A DNA stretch of 64,000 nt from Deltaproteobacteria bacterium (GTDB taxonomy: Bacteria > Myxococcota_A > UBA9160 > SMWR01). The DNA is taken from contig PBYF01000143.1 in NCBI GenBank assembly GCA_002729515.1, positions 1 to 64,000 of the forward strand. Reading direction: 5' to 3'. The notes under the pieces are model-generated. The model saw only the letters and a program-made list of their open reading frames with translations. It did no database searches and was not told the origin of the DNA. The position numbers were made by a program, and so were the translations under genes. Positions 1 through 9,636 of this stretch are shown piece after piece; position 1 is the stretch's first letter; each line of letters opens with the position of its first letter.

Positions 1-195
1 GCCTGCGGTTGCTGATCGCGAGCTAGCGAGCGCGCCGCGCACTCAGTCGAGCTAGCCGAGCGCGCCGCGCACTCAGTCGAGCTAGCCGAGCGTGTCGGCA
101 ATCGCCTGCGGTTGCTGATCGCGAGCTAGCGAGCGCGCCGCGCACTCAGTCGAGCTAGCCGAGCGCGCCGCGCACTCAGTCGAGCTAGCCGAGCG
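1..195. repeat. nested direct repeat at window edge
   Basis: Bases 1-92 recur exactly at 104-195, a period of 103. Within each copy a 30-base unit (31-60, 61-90 and again 134-163, 164-193) is itself repeated in tandem. The units contain short palindromic pieces such as GAGCTAGC and CGCGCCGCGCG-like GC blocks. The array lies just downstream of the stop codon of the acyl-CoA synthetase, and its left end is cut by the window. No reading frame of interest is seen. It may be an intergenic repeat family of this genome; whether it recurs elsewhere cannot be judged here. Confidence 0.85.
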
Positions 196-221
196 CCGCG
201 AACTCCGTTGCGCTCGTTGCT

Positions 222-1712
222 CTAGCGGTTCAGGGCGTGCTTCATGACCTTGCCGGTTTCGGTGCGCGGCAACTCGGGGACGGCGATGAAACGCTTCGGC
301 AGCTTGAAGTCGGCGAGCCGCTCCGCTCCCCAGCGGCGCAGCGCGTCGCTGGGGAGGACGGCCCCGGCCTCCAGGACACAGAACGCATGGCCGACCTCGC
401 CCCAGCGCTCGTCGGGCACACCGACTACCGCGACATCGCGCAGGCTGGGGTGCGCTTCGTACACGGCCTCGATTTCGGCCGGATAGACGTTCTCCCCGCC
501 AGAGATGTACATATCGTGCGCTCGTCCCACGAGTGTGGCGAAGCCCTCCTCATCCAACGTGGCGAGATCGCCCGTGCGCAGCCACTGCCCCCGCATCACT
601 TCGGCGGTGGCCTCGGGCCGTCCCCAGTAGCCCGTCATGAGAATGGGCCCGCGGACCACGATCTCGCCGGTCTCGCCCGGCGCCACGTTCCGCCAGGCTT
701 CGGGCGGGCCGTCGATGTTCTCGCGCTGCACGACGCGCACTTCGGCGTGGCGCACTGGGAGTCCCACGCTTCCCGCCTTGCGCACTGCGTCTTTCGCGTC
801 GAGGCAGTACAGGATCGAGGTCTCCGTCTGTCCGAACCCCTGTTTCATCACGAGACCTTGCGCCTCGAAGCAGCGGATCAACTCCACGGGTATCGCGGAG
901 CCGGCCGTGAAGAGAAAACGCAGGCTCGAGAGATCCCGCTCCGGCCCGAGAGCCTCGAGCAGCTCGCGAAACATGGAGGGGACTCCCCCGAAGAAGCTGA
1001 TCCCTTCGCGATCTACGGTGTTCCACGCCTCGTGCGCAACGAAACGCCGCTCGAGCACGATCCGGCCGCCGGCGTATAGCGTGGGCAGGGCGAGGATCTT
1101 CAGCCCGAAGGAATGAAATAGCGGGAGCGCGACGAGCACCCGGTCCCGCGCAGTCAGTCCGAAGAAGATCTCCGCGTTGCGCGCGTTGTAGAGGGTCTTC
1201 CTGTGGGGCAGGAGAGCGCCCTTGGGCCTGCCCGTCGTGCCCGACGTGTACATCAGGAGCATCGGGTCCTCGGGACGCACGGCTGCAATCGCGTCGACGG
1301 ACCGCGCGACGCTCATGGCTGTCTCGTAGGTCCGGGTGTCGAGCAGCTCCCAGTCGCCGGAGATCCCTGTCTCTCGATCGTGCACGAGCAGGCGCGGCGA
1401 GCAGTCCGCCAGCAGCCCACCGATCTCGCGCGGCGTGAGCCGAGCATTGAGCGGCGTGGCGATCGCTCCCAGTCGAGCCGTGGCGAGGACGAGTTCCAGG
1501 TACGCGATACCGTTGCGGAGCACCAGCGCCACTCGGTCTCCCCGCCCGACGCCACGCGAGGCGAGGACCCCCGCGCAGCGCCGCACCCGCGCTTCGAGGC
1601 CGGCGTAGTCGAGCCGCCGCTCTCCGTCCACCAGGGCCAACTGACTGCCGCGCTCGTTCGCGTGGCGGAGGATCCAGCTGGCGACGTTCGCATCGACCTG
1701 GGGCGTCGACAT
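222..1712 (-). CDS. AMP-dependent acyl-CoA synthetase/ligase
   Basis: Class I adenylate-forming enzyme expected to activate a carboxylic acid (probably a fatty or aromatic acid) to its CoA thioester through an acyl-AMP. Visible family motifs, in order: the P-loop-like YTSGTTGRPKG, the GFGQTETS acyl-AMP binding motif, the hinge region with SGGENVYPAEIE, and the C-terminal catalytic lysine in TETGK near the end. The length of about 496 residues is normal. An in-frame start further upstream would add 25 low-complexity Arg/Ala-rich residues, so the ATG giving MSTPQVD is preferred. It is transcribed divergently from the MaoC-type hydratase gene, and both fit acyl-CoA metabolism. The acid substrate cannot be read from sequence. 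Confidence 0.9.
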   Translation of the reverse strand: MSTPQVDANVASWILRHANERGSQLALVDGERRLDYAGLEARVRRCAGVLASRGVGRGDRVALVLRNGIAYLELVLATARLGAIATPLNARLTPREIGGLLADCSPRLLVHDRETGISGDWELLDTRTYETAMSVARSVDAIAAVRPEDPMLLMYTSGTTGRPKGALLPHRKTLYNARNAEIFFGLTARDRVLVALPLFHSFGLKILALPTLYAGGRIVLERRFVAHEAWNTVDREGISFFGGVPSMFRELLEALGPERDLSSLRFLFTAGSAIPVELIRCFEAQGLVMKQGFGQTETSILYCLDAKDAVRKAGSVGLPVRHAEVRVVQRENIDGPPEAWRNVAPGETGEIVVRGPILMTGYWGRPEATAEVMRGQWLRTGDLATLDEEGFATLVGRAHDMYISGGENVYPAEIEAVYEAHPSLRDVAVVGVPDERWGEVGHAFCVLEAGAVLPSDALRRWGAERLADFKLPKRFIAVPELPRTETGKVMKHALNR

Positions 1713-1762
1713 CTCTAGTGCCGCGAGAGATGCAGCCGCCGCAGTGTGGCGAGGGCGGCTGC
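1710..1762. promoter_or_regulatory. two adjacent inverted repeats in divergent promoter region
   Basis: Between the divergent ligase and hydratase genes lie two perfect dyads. The first is CATCTCT (1710-1716) with AGAGATG (1726-1732). The second is GCAGCCGCC (1732-1740) with GGCGGCTGC (1754-1762). They abut each other. The left arm of the first contains the ligase start codon, so it could act as an operator or as an mRNA hairpin on the minus-strand transcript. No regulator gene adjoins; function is inferred from symmetry and position only. Confidence 0.45.
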
Positions 1763-1865
1763 GGTGACGGCTTCCTCGCCGACGCATCGCGTGGCCCCCC
1801 GGTGCACGGACTCACTCACGTCACCAATGATAGACTCAGGGGAATCGAAAGGAAGGGAGCGCACG

Positions 1866-2741
1866 GTGAACCTCAAGGGCGAGCCGGCCCACGTGGGCCG
1901 GCACTGCGGAGCCAACGAGTACGAGATCACGCGCGAGGGGATCGAGTTCTACGCCGATGCTCTCGACGATCACGACCCGATCCACGAGCAGTGGGCACCA
2001 CCGCTCCTCCACCACTCGGAGTGCTACAAGCACGCGGGCGAGTGGTACCTGAAGAATCTCTTCGGAAATCTCCACGCGCAGCAGGACTGGGAGATCTTTG
2101 CACCGCTGCCGCCAGGCTCTCGGGCCCGCACGCGTTCGACCATCGTGGACCGCTTCCAGAAGCGCGGCCGCGACTACGTGGTGAACGAGACCGACCTGAT
2201 GGATGCGGCCGATGGCCGGCTCCTCGTCCGCGGCCGCACGTTCCAGTCCTTTTTGCCGCCGCAGGAGCCGAGCGCAATGGGGGAGAGTGGCTTCGTGGTG
2301 GACGAGTCCACCGTCCGCAGCAAGCAGAAGCGAGAGCGCCCCCCGTTTCCGACCGCCACCGGACCCGACGTGGGATCGTGCACCAAGACGATCGACGCCC
2401 GCCGCTGCTGGATGTTCTCGGGGCCGGGCCGCAACTACCACACGGATGCCGAGCAGGCTCAGAAACTCGGATTCCCGAATATCGTGGTACAGGGAATGAT
2501 GTCGACCTGTTTTGTCTCTGAGCTCATGCAGCGCGCCTTCGGCATGGGGTGGCTCCAGGGCGGGCGGATGTCCGTGAAGCTCACCAACGTCCTGTGGGTG
2601 GACGAGACCGTGACCGCCCGGGCGAAGATCCGCGAACAGACGCCCGAGGGCGAGCGGCTTCGCGTCCACTGCGATGTGTGGATCGACAAGGCGGATGACA
2701 CTCGGGTGTTGCTCGGAAGCGCCAGCGCGCTGCGGGTCTAG
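1866..2741 (+). CDS. MaoC-like double hotdog dehydratase/hydratase
   Basis: About 291 residues with two hotdog halves, as in the FAS1-like/MaoC enoyl-CoA hydratase family acting on 3-hydroxyacyl or enoyl thioesters. The GTG start is chosen because a strong ribosome site (GGAAGGGAG, 1851-1859) sits six bases upstream; an in-frame ATG at 1827 has none. The N-terminal half has DDHDPIH (about residues 30-40), which preserves an Asp...His pair. The C-terminal half has the hydratase-like segment with RNYHTD followed by the GFPNIVVQGM element, but the Asp usual in the R-hydratase signature is replaced and the usual IxHG histidine is Gln. It is divergent from the acyl-CoA ligase. The exact substrate is unknown. 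Confidence 0.8.
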   Translation: MNLKGEPAHVGRHCGANEYEITREGIEFYADALDDHDPIHEQWAPPLLHHSECYKHAGEWYLKNLFGNLHAQQDWEIFAPLPPGSRARTRSTIVDRFQKRGRDYVVNETDLMDAADGRLLVRGRTFQSFLPPQEPSAMGESGFVVDESTVRSKQKRERPPFPTATGPDVGSCTKTIDARRCWMFSGPGRNYHTDAEQAQKLGFPNIVVQGMMSTCFVSELMQRAFGMGWLQGGRMSVKLTNVLWVDETVTARAKIREQTPEGERLRVHCDVWIDKADDTRVLLGSASALRV

Positions 2742-2761
2742 CGGCGCCCTCCGAGGCGCCG
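2742..2761. terminator. hairpin between convergent genes
   Basis: CGGCGCC (2742-2748) and GGCGCCG (2755-2761) form a 7-bp GC stem with a 6-base loop immediately after the hydratase stop codon, in the gap before the convergent aminotransferase gene. There is no T-run, so it is at best a weak or Rho-assisted terminator. Confidence 0.35.
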
Positions 2762-2832
2762 GCGGGTTGCCGCCGCTTGCCTATGCGGGCGTCGGGTCTC
2801 GGCCTTGGGTGCGGTCTGCTTCCGGGCAGCCA

Positions 2833-4212
2833 TCAACTCCGCCCGGCGAAGCGGTGCTGGGCTTCGGGCCAGACATCCTCGAGCACCGCCAGCATCCGGT
2901 CCACGTCTTCCCGGCTGGCACATAGTGGCGGCGCCAGCGCCACGCTTTGGAACAGGGCACGCACGATGAGGCCCCGCTCGAAGCAGGCATTCGCGATCCA
3001 ATGCGTGTCGGCGACATTCGGGAAGGGCTCTTTCGTTTCGCGATCGCGGACGATCTCGATCGCGGCCAGCATGCCGAGGCCGCGGATCTCGCCAGTGATC
3101 GGCGAGTCCGCGAAGGACTTCCGGAGCCGCTCGAGCAGGTGGTTGCCCACCCGGTGCGCGTTTTCGACCAGGCCCTCGGACTCCAGAATGTCGAGGTTCG
3201 CGAGCCCCGCGGCACAGCACGTCGGGTGGTTGTTGTAGGTGAAGCCGTGCATGAGCGGGAGTCCGGAGGGCAACTGGTCGCGCAGGGTCTCGTAGACCCG
3301 GTCGGAGATCACCGAGGCCGCGAGCGGCAGGTAGCCCGATGAGATGCCCTTGGCGAACGACACCAGGTCGGGCCGCACATCCCAATGCTCCATACCGAAC
3401 CAGCGCCCGGTGCGCCCGAATCCCGTGATCACCTCGTCCAGGATGAGCAGGACGTCGTGGCGGCGGCAGATCTCTTGGATCTCGGCGAAGTAATCGGGCG
3501 GCGGGGGCACGATGCCGCCGGTTCCCATCACGGGCTCGACCAAGAAGGCAGCGACCGTGCCCGCATCCTCGCGTTGCAGGGTCTGCTCCAGGTCTCCGGC
3601 GCAGGGCATGCCGCAGCCGGGGGAGACCTTTCCAAACTCGCAGCGGTAGCAGTAGGGCGGTGCTACGTGAAGGTGATCGGGATCCAGATCCGCGAGCACG
3701 TGGTAGGCGGAGATGCCCGTGGCGCTTCCGGTGGCCCGGGACGAGCCGTGGTAGGCCCAGCGCCGGGACAGGATGCGCTTCTTCTCCGGGCGGCCTCGGG
3801 CAGCGTGGTAGAGACGCGCGAGCCGGAAGTTGGTCTCGTTCGCCTCGCTGCCGCTGGTCCCGAAGAGCACATGGCGGAGCCCGAGGTCAGCGGGCAACAA
3901 CTCGACCAGGCGCCCCGCCAGGCGTGCGGCCGGCGCGTTGCCGAAGTCCCAGAACGACGGGTAATAGGCGAGTTCGCGCATCTGTTCGGCCACGGCCTCG
4001 GCAATCTCGGTTCGGCCGTGTCCGACGTTGATGTTGAATAGGCCGGAAAATCCGTCGAGCACGGTTCGCCCGTCTGCGAGCTCGAGCTCGACACCCCGGC
4101 CCGCCACGAAGATCTGTGCGCCGCACTGCTCCTGCTTGTGGAGTTCTGCGATCGGGTGGATGACGTGGGCCCGGTCGAGCGCCTGGATTTCGGCGTAGTC
4201 GATGTGGCTCAT
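2833..4212 (-). CDS. class III PLP-dependent aminotransferase
   Basis: About 459 residues, normal for class III (omega-amino acid or beta-alanine type) aminotransferases, which move an amino group between an amine or omega-amino acid and a keto acid using pyridoxal phosphate. Seen: FGTSGSEANETNFRLAR (PLP phosphate region), YHGSSRATGSATG, the Asp that contacts PLP in LILDEVITGFGRTG, and the Schiff-base lysine in SFAKGISSGY. A Cys-rich insert (CYRCEF...GCGMPC, about residues 190-205) is typical of one subgroup. The ATG giving MSHIDYAEIQ is used; longer in-frame starts add unrelated sequence antisense to tilS. The start lies only 25 bases from the divergent tilS start. The substrate is undetermined. 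Confidence 0.88.
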   Translation of the reverse strand: MSHIDYAEIQALDRAHVIHPIAELHKQEQCGAQIFVAGRGVELELADGRTVLDGFSGLFNINVGHGRTEIAEAVAEQMRELAYYPSFWDFGNAPAARLAGRLVELLPADLGLRHVLFGTSGSEANETNFRLARLYHAARGRPEKKRILSRRWAYHGSSRATGSATGISAYHVLADLDPDHLHVAPPYCYRCEFGKVSPGCGMPCAGDLEQTLQREDAGTVAAFLVEPVMGTGGIVPPPPDYFAEIQEICRRHDVLLILDEVITGFGRTGRWFGMEHWDVRPDLVSFAKGISSGYLPLAASVISDRVYETLRDQLPSGLPLMHGFTYNNHPTCCAAGLANLDILESEGLVENAHRVGNHLLERLRKSFADSPITGEIRGLGMLAAIEIVRDRETKEPFPNVADTHWIANACFERGLIVRALFQSVALAPPLCASREDVDRMLAVLEDVWPEAQHRFAGRS

Positions 4213-4237
4213 AGGGGGCAGCGTATACCATGGGCGC

Positions 4238-5233
4238 ATGCTGCTCCGAAGCGTCGCCGAGGCCTTGTCCCGGCTGGACATCCGGGACAGCTCGCTCCTG
4301 GTAGCCATTTCCGGGGGGGTCGACTCGGTCGCGCTCTTCGCGGCCCTGGAGGAGCTGGCCGAACCCTTCGGCCTGGATTTGTCGATTGGGCACGTGAACC
4401 ACGGACTGCGGGGCGCCGATTCGGATGCCGACCAGGCCTTCGTGGAAACGTTCGGGGCAGAGCGTGGGGTGGGGGTGAAGGCGATTTGCGCGGCCCCGGA
4501 TCGCCCCCCCGGCCCCAGCCGCGAGCGGCTCACGCTTCAGGAGGCCGCGCGACAGAGCCGCTACGCGGCATTGGAGTGCGCTGCGCGCCAGGTTGGCGCC
4601 GAGCGGATCGCCACGGCGCACAATCTCGACGATCAGGCCGAGACGGTGCTGCTGAGGCTGCTGCGCGGGACGGGTCCGGACGGGCTCGGGGGCATCCCCG
4701 AGCACTCGGCAGACCTCTCTCCGAGCGCCCCGGTCGTGCGTCCGCTCCTGGGGGTATCCCGTGCCGCCATCGAACGTTTCGCCCGCGAGCGCGGTCTAAG
4801 CTGGCGGGAGGACGCGAGCAACGCCTCGCCCGCCTACACCCGCAATCGCGTGCGTGCGCGGCTGCCCGAGCTGGCCCAGGAGTTCAATCCGGGCCTGCTC
4901 AGGGCATTGGCGAAACTGGCCGATGCACAGCGACGGGATACCGAATGGATTGCTGCAAGGGTCGAACAGGAGGTCGCGGCTCGCTTCTCCTCAGACGGGG
5001 GTGCGCTGCTGATCGACGCCACGAACTGGGCAGAGCTGCCCGAGGCCCTGGCGCGCCGCGTCGCCCGGGCGGCGCTGGTGCGCTCCGGCGCCGGGCGACA
5101 CGTGACCCGGGTTCACCTGGAGCGGATGTGCGGATTCTTCGCGAGCGCAGCCACCGGCAAGCGCCTCGAGCTGCCTGGGCGGCGGGTCCTCGAGCGGCGA
5201 CGCGAGGGATTCAGGTTGCATCCGCCGTGCTAA
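4238..5233 (+). CDS. tilS: tRNA(Ile)-lysidine synthase
   Basis: ATP-dependent enzyme that converts C34 of the CAU-anticodon tRNA-Ile to lysidine, so that it reads AUA and is charged with Ile. The N-type ATP-pyrophosphatase loop is visible as AISGGVDSVALF near residue 24. The family motifs GHVNHGLRG, EAARQSRY and THA-like HNLDDQAETVLLRLLRG follow, as does the TRNRVR element. At about 331 residues it is on the short side, like the compact TilS forms. The ATG at 4238 gives MLLRSVAEAL; an upstream in-frame start is possible but without a ribosome site. It is followed directly by ftsH, a common pairing. Confidence 0.92.
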   Translation: MLLRSVAEALSRLDIRDSSLLVAISGGVDSVALFAALEELAEPFGLDLSIGHVNHGLRGADSDADQAFVETFGAERGVGVKAICAAPDRPPGPSRERLTLQEAARQSRYAALECAARQVGAERIATAHNLDDQAETVLLRLLRGTGPDGLGGIPEHSADLSPSAPVVRPLLGVSRAAIERFARERGLSWREDASNASPAYTRNRVRARLPELAQEFNPGLLRALAKLADAQRRDTEWIAARVEQEVAARFSSDGGALLIDATNWAELPEALARRVARAALVRSGAGRHVTRVHLERMCGFFASAATGKRLELPGRRVLERRREGFRLHPPC

Positions 5234-5285
5234 GCTCTGTTTCCTGTACTGGTTTTTGCCGCTCGGGCCCACCGGTGGAGAATCC

Positions 5286-7205
<1,920 letters not shown>

Positions 7206-7220
7206 CTCCGAAGGGAAACG

Positions 7221-8063
7221 ATGGAGACGATCTTCCCGAGAGACCGGGTCACGATCGTCGCAGTGCTGAACGCGACCCCGGACTCGTTCTCGGACGGCGG
7301 GCGATTTGTTACGCAGGGCGGACAGCTGCGGCTCGACGAGGCCATCGATGCAGCCGCCGGGCTGATCGATGCTGGTGCGCACGTGCTCGACGTGGGCGGG
7401 GAGTCGACTCGCCCGGGTGCCCGCGAGGTGCCCGCTCGAGTGGAGCGGGACCGGGTCGTACCCGTGGTGGAGGCACTCTCCAAGCGCTTCGCTGCGCCGG
7501 TGTGCGTGGACACGCGCAAACTGCCCGTGGCAGCGGCCGCGCTCGACGCGGGGGCCTCCATCGTCAACGACGTTTCCGGCCTCGCCCACGATCCCGGTCT
7601 GGCGGGGCTGGCGGCGCAACGCGGCGTGAGCCTGGTCCTGGGTCACCTGCGTGGAACCCCTGAAACCATGCAGGACGCCCCGACCTTTGCCGACGTGCTG
7701 GCCGAGGTGGCCGGCGAACTGGAGGAGAGCGCCGGGAAGGCGCGCGCGGCCGGGGTTCCAGATGCACAGATCTGCGTAGATCCCGGTATCGGTTTCGGCA
7801 AGAACCTCGAGCAGAACTTGAAGCTTTTGGCGGGTGCCGGAGAGCTCCGCCGCCGAATCGGCCTGCCCGTGCTGGTGGGCCCCTCGCGCAAGTCGTTCCT
7901 CGGCGCGTTGACTGGCGACCCGGTGCACGAGCGCGATGCAGCGACAGACGCCGCATGTGCCGTGGCGGCATTCGTGGGTGCGGACGCGGTGCGGGTCCAC
8001 GCGGTGGCGGGCGCGCGCCGCGCGGTGGCGGTGGGACGCGCGCTGCGGGGAGCGACGTCGTGA
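7221..8063 (+). CDS. folP: dihydropteroate synthase
   Basis: Condenses p-aminobenzoate with 6-hydroxymethyl-dihydropterin pyrophosphate in folate synthesis; the sulfonamide target. Both signature motifs are present: VLNATPDSFSDGG near residue 14 and DVGGESTRPGA near 56. The pterin-binding VDP/GIGFGK segment and GPSRKSF follow. Normal length (280 residues). ATG with AAGGGAA upstream. The stop overlaps the cdaA start (GTGA), indicating coupled translation within the operon. Confidence 0.95.
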   Translation: METIFPRDRVTIVAVLNATPDSFSDGGRFVTQGGQLRLDEAIDAAAGLIDAGAHVLDVGGESTRPGAREVPARVERDRVVPVVEALSKRFAAPVCVDTRKLPVAAAALDAGASIVNDVSGLAHDPGLAGLAAQRGVSLVLGHLRGTPETMQDAPTFADVLAEVAGELEESAGKARAAGVPDAQICVDPGIGFGKNLEQNLKLLAGAGELRRRIGLPVLVGPSRKSFLGALTGDPVHERDAATDAACAVAAFVGADAVRVHAVAGARRAVAVGRALRGATS

Positions 8064-8938
8064 TCGAGTGGCTGTGGGAGCTGCTCCAGGAATTCTGGGT
8101 CTACCTGCAGGACACCTACGACCCGGTTCGAGACACGCTCGACATCGGGATCGTGGCTTTCGGCATCTACTGGCTGCTGCTCCTGATCCGCGGCACACGC
8201 GCCGTACAGATCCTGGTGGGCCTCGTCGTCCTGATCGGAGCGCTGGTTGCATCGCGGGTCTTCGAACTCGTCACGCTCCAGTTGATTCTCGATTCATTGC
8301 TTGCTCCTGGTGTCATCATCCTCGTGGTGCTCTTCCAGCACGATATCCGTCGCGCGCTGGCGCGGATGGGCCGCGGGCTCTTCCGCGGCGTCTCTCCGGA
8401 ACAGGAATCGCAGATTGTCGAGGAAATCGTGCGCGCGGCACAGCTGCTTTCGAAGCGGCGAGTGGGCGGACTGATCGTGCTGGAACGCGACACGGGGCTC
8501 GACGACCAGCTCGAAGCCGGCACCCCGCTCGACGCTGCTGTGGCGAAGGGCCTGCTGGTATCGCTCTTCCTCCCCGCTTCGCCGCTCCACGACGGCGCGG
8601 TAGTCGTCCAACGGGGACGCATCGCCATGGCTGGGGCGATCCTGCCCCTCACCCTGCGCGACGATCTTCCCGAAGGTGTGGGCACGCGGCACCGGGCCGC
8701 GGTCGGGATCACGGAAGAGACCGACGCGGTCGTCGTCGTGGTTTCCGAGGAGACCGGATCGATCTCCCTGGTCATGGGAGGCGAGATCACCAGCGGCCTC
8801 GACACACCGGAGCTGCGCGGCTCCCTGGCAGAGGTCCTGGGCAGTGACCGGCGAGACCTGCCGGACGAGGCGGGCCATCCCGGTGGCGAGGAGCACGCGG
8901 TTCCCGAGGAGGGGGCCGAAGCGAGGTCCGCGAGCTGA
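8060..8938 (+). CDS. cdaA: diadenylate cyclase CdaA
   Basis: Makes cyclic di-AMP from two ATP at the membrane. Three hydrophobic N-terminal helices (residues about 28-92) precede the DAC domain, which carries both catalytic motifs intact: DGA at 178-180 and RHR at 210-212. The GTG start overlaps the folP stop. About 292 residues with an acidic Glu-rich tail. It is followed by cdaR and glmM, the conserved trio in which CdaR and GlmM modulate cyclase output and link c-di-AMP to cell-wall precursor supply. Potassium and osmolyte homeostasis is the known role of c-di-AMP in other bacteria; its targets here are not in the window. Confidence 0.93.
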   Translation: MIEWLWELLQEFWVYLQDTYDPVRDTLDIGIVAFGIYWLLLLIRGTRAVQILVGLVVLIGALVASRVFELVTLQLILDSLLAPGVIILVVLFQHDIRRALARMGRGLFRGVSPEQESQIVEEIVRAAQLLSKRRVGGLIVLERDTGLDDQLEAGTPLDAAVAKGLLVSLFLPASPLHDGAVVVQRGRIAMAGAILPLTLRDDLPEGVGTRHRAAVGITEETDAVVVVVSEETGSISLVMGGEITSGLDTPELRGSLAEVLGSDRRDLPDEAGHPGGEEHAVPEEGAEARSAS

Positions 8939-8940
8939 CC

Positions 8941-9636
8941 ATGGCGCGCAAACGCCGGACCGGAAACTTTCGCTACGCAGTCCTCGCCATCGTGATCGCG
9001 ATGGTGCTGTGGGGCTTGGCGCGGGGCGGATCCACGGTGGAGCGCGAATACGAGCTTCCGCTCGTCTTCGATGCACTGCCGGACGATCTGGTGATCACGG
9101 ACCAGACGGTGACCAAGATCAACATCCGGGTGCGGGGCAGTCGCGCCACCTTCCGCAACCTGTCCGCGGCGGAACTCGAGTACGTGGAAAGCGTGGGGGG
9201 CGCAAAGCCAGGGCGGGCCCGCTACGAGGTGGACGACGACCGCCTCGACCTGCCGCGCGGGCTCCGGGTGGTGGGTCGTTCGCCCTCCCAGATCGACGTG
9301 CGGTTCGAGCGCAGGGGCCGAAAGAACGTGCGGATTCGTGCCGATGTACAGGGAGAACCGCCGGAGGGCTACAAACTCAATGGGGTGGAGATCGAGCCGG
9401 CACGGATCTGGCTCACGGGGGCGCGCAGCCGGGTACTGCGCCTCTCGGAGGTGGTCACCGAAACGATCGACGTGTCGCAGCTCGAGGCACCGGAAGAGCG
9501 CGAGGTGAAGCTCTCGATCGGCGCAGATCACGTATGGGTCGAGAACGACGAGGCGGTTACGGTGAAGATCGACATCGAGCCGCTCGAGCCGCCCGAGGGC
9601 GTCGCACCCGGCGGGAAGGGGCAGCAGACCGGATGA
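8941..9636 (+). CDS. cdaR: YbbR-domain regulator of diadenylate cyclase
   Basis: Single-pass membrane protein: a basic N-terminus (MARKRRTGNFR), one transmembrane helix (about residues 12-28), then extracytoplasmic YbbR-like beta domains. In Firmicutes the equivalent protein binds CdaA and tunes it. The position between cdaA (2-base gap) and glmM (ATGA overlap) supports the assignment more than sequence alone, since YbbR domains are divergent. At 231 residues it is shorter than the four-repeat Gram-positive forms and has about two repeats. Confidence 0.85.
   Translation: MARKRRTGNFRYAVLAIVIAMVLWGLARGGSTVEREYELPLVFDALPDDLVITDQTVTKINIRVRGSRATFRNLSAAELEYVESVGGAKPGRARYEVDDDRLDLPRGLRVVGRSPSQIDVRFERRGRKNVRIRADVQGEPPEGYKLNGVEIEPARIWLTGARSRVLRLSEVVTETIDVSQLEAPEEREVKLSIGADHVWVENDEAVTVKIDIEPLEPPEGVAPGGKGQQTG

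Noticed and set aside
1-195. CRISPR array
   Set aside because: The 30-base units are directly abutting with no unique spacers, so it is a tandem repeat and not a CRISPR array.
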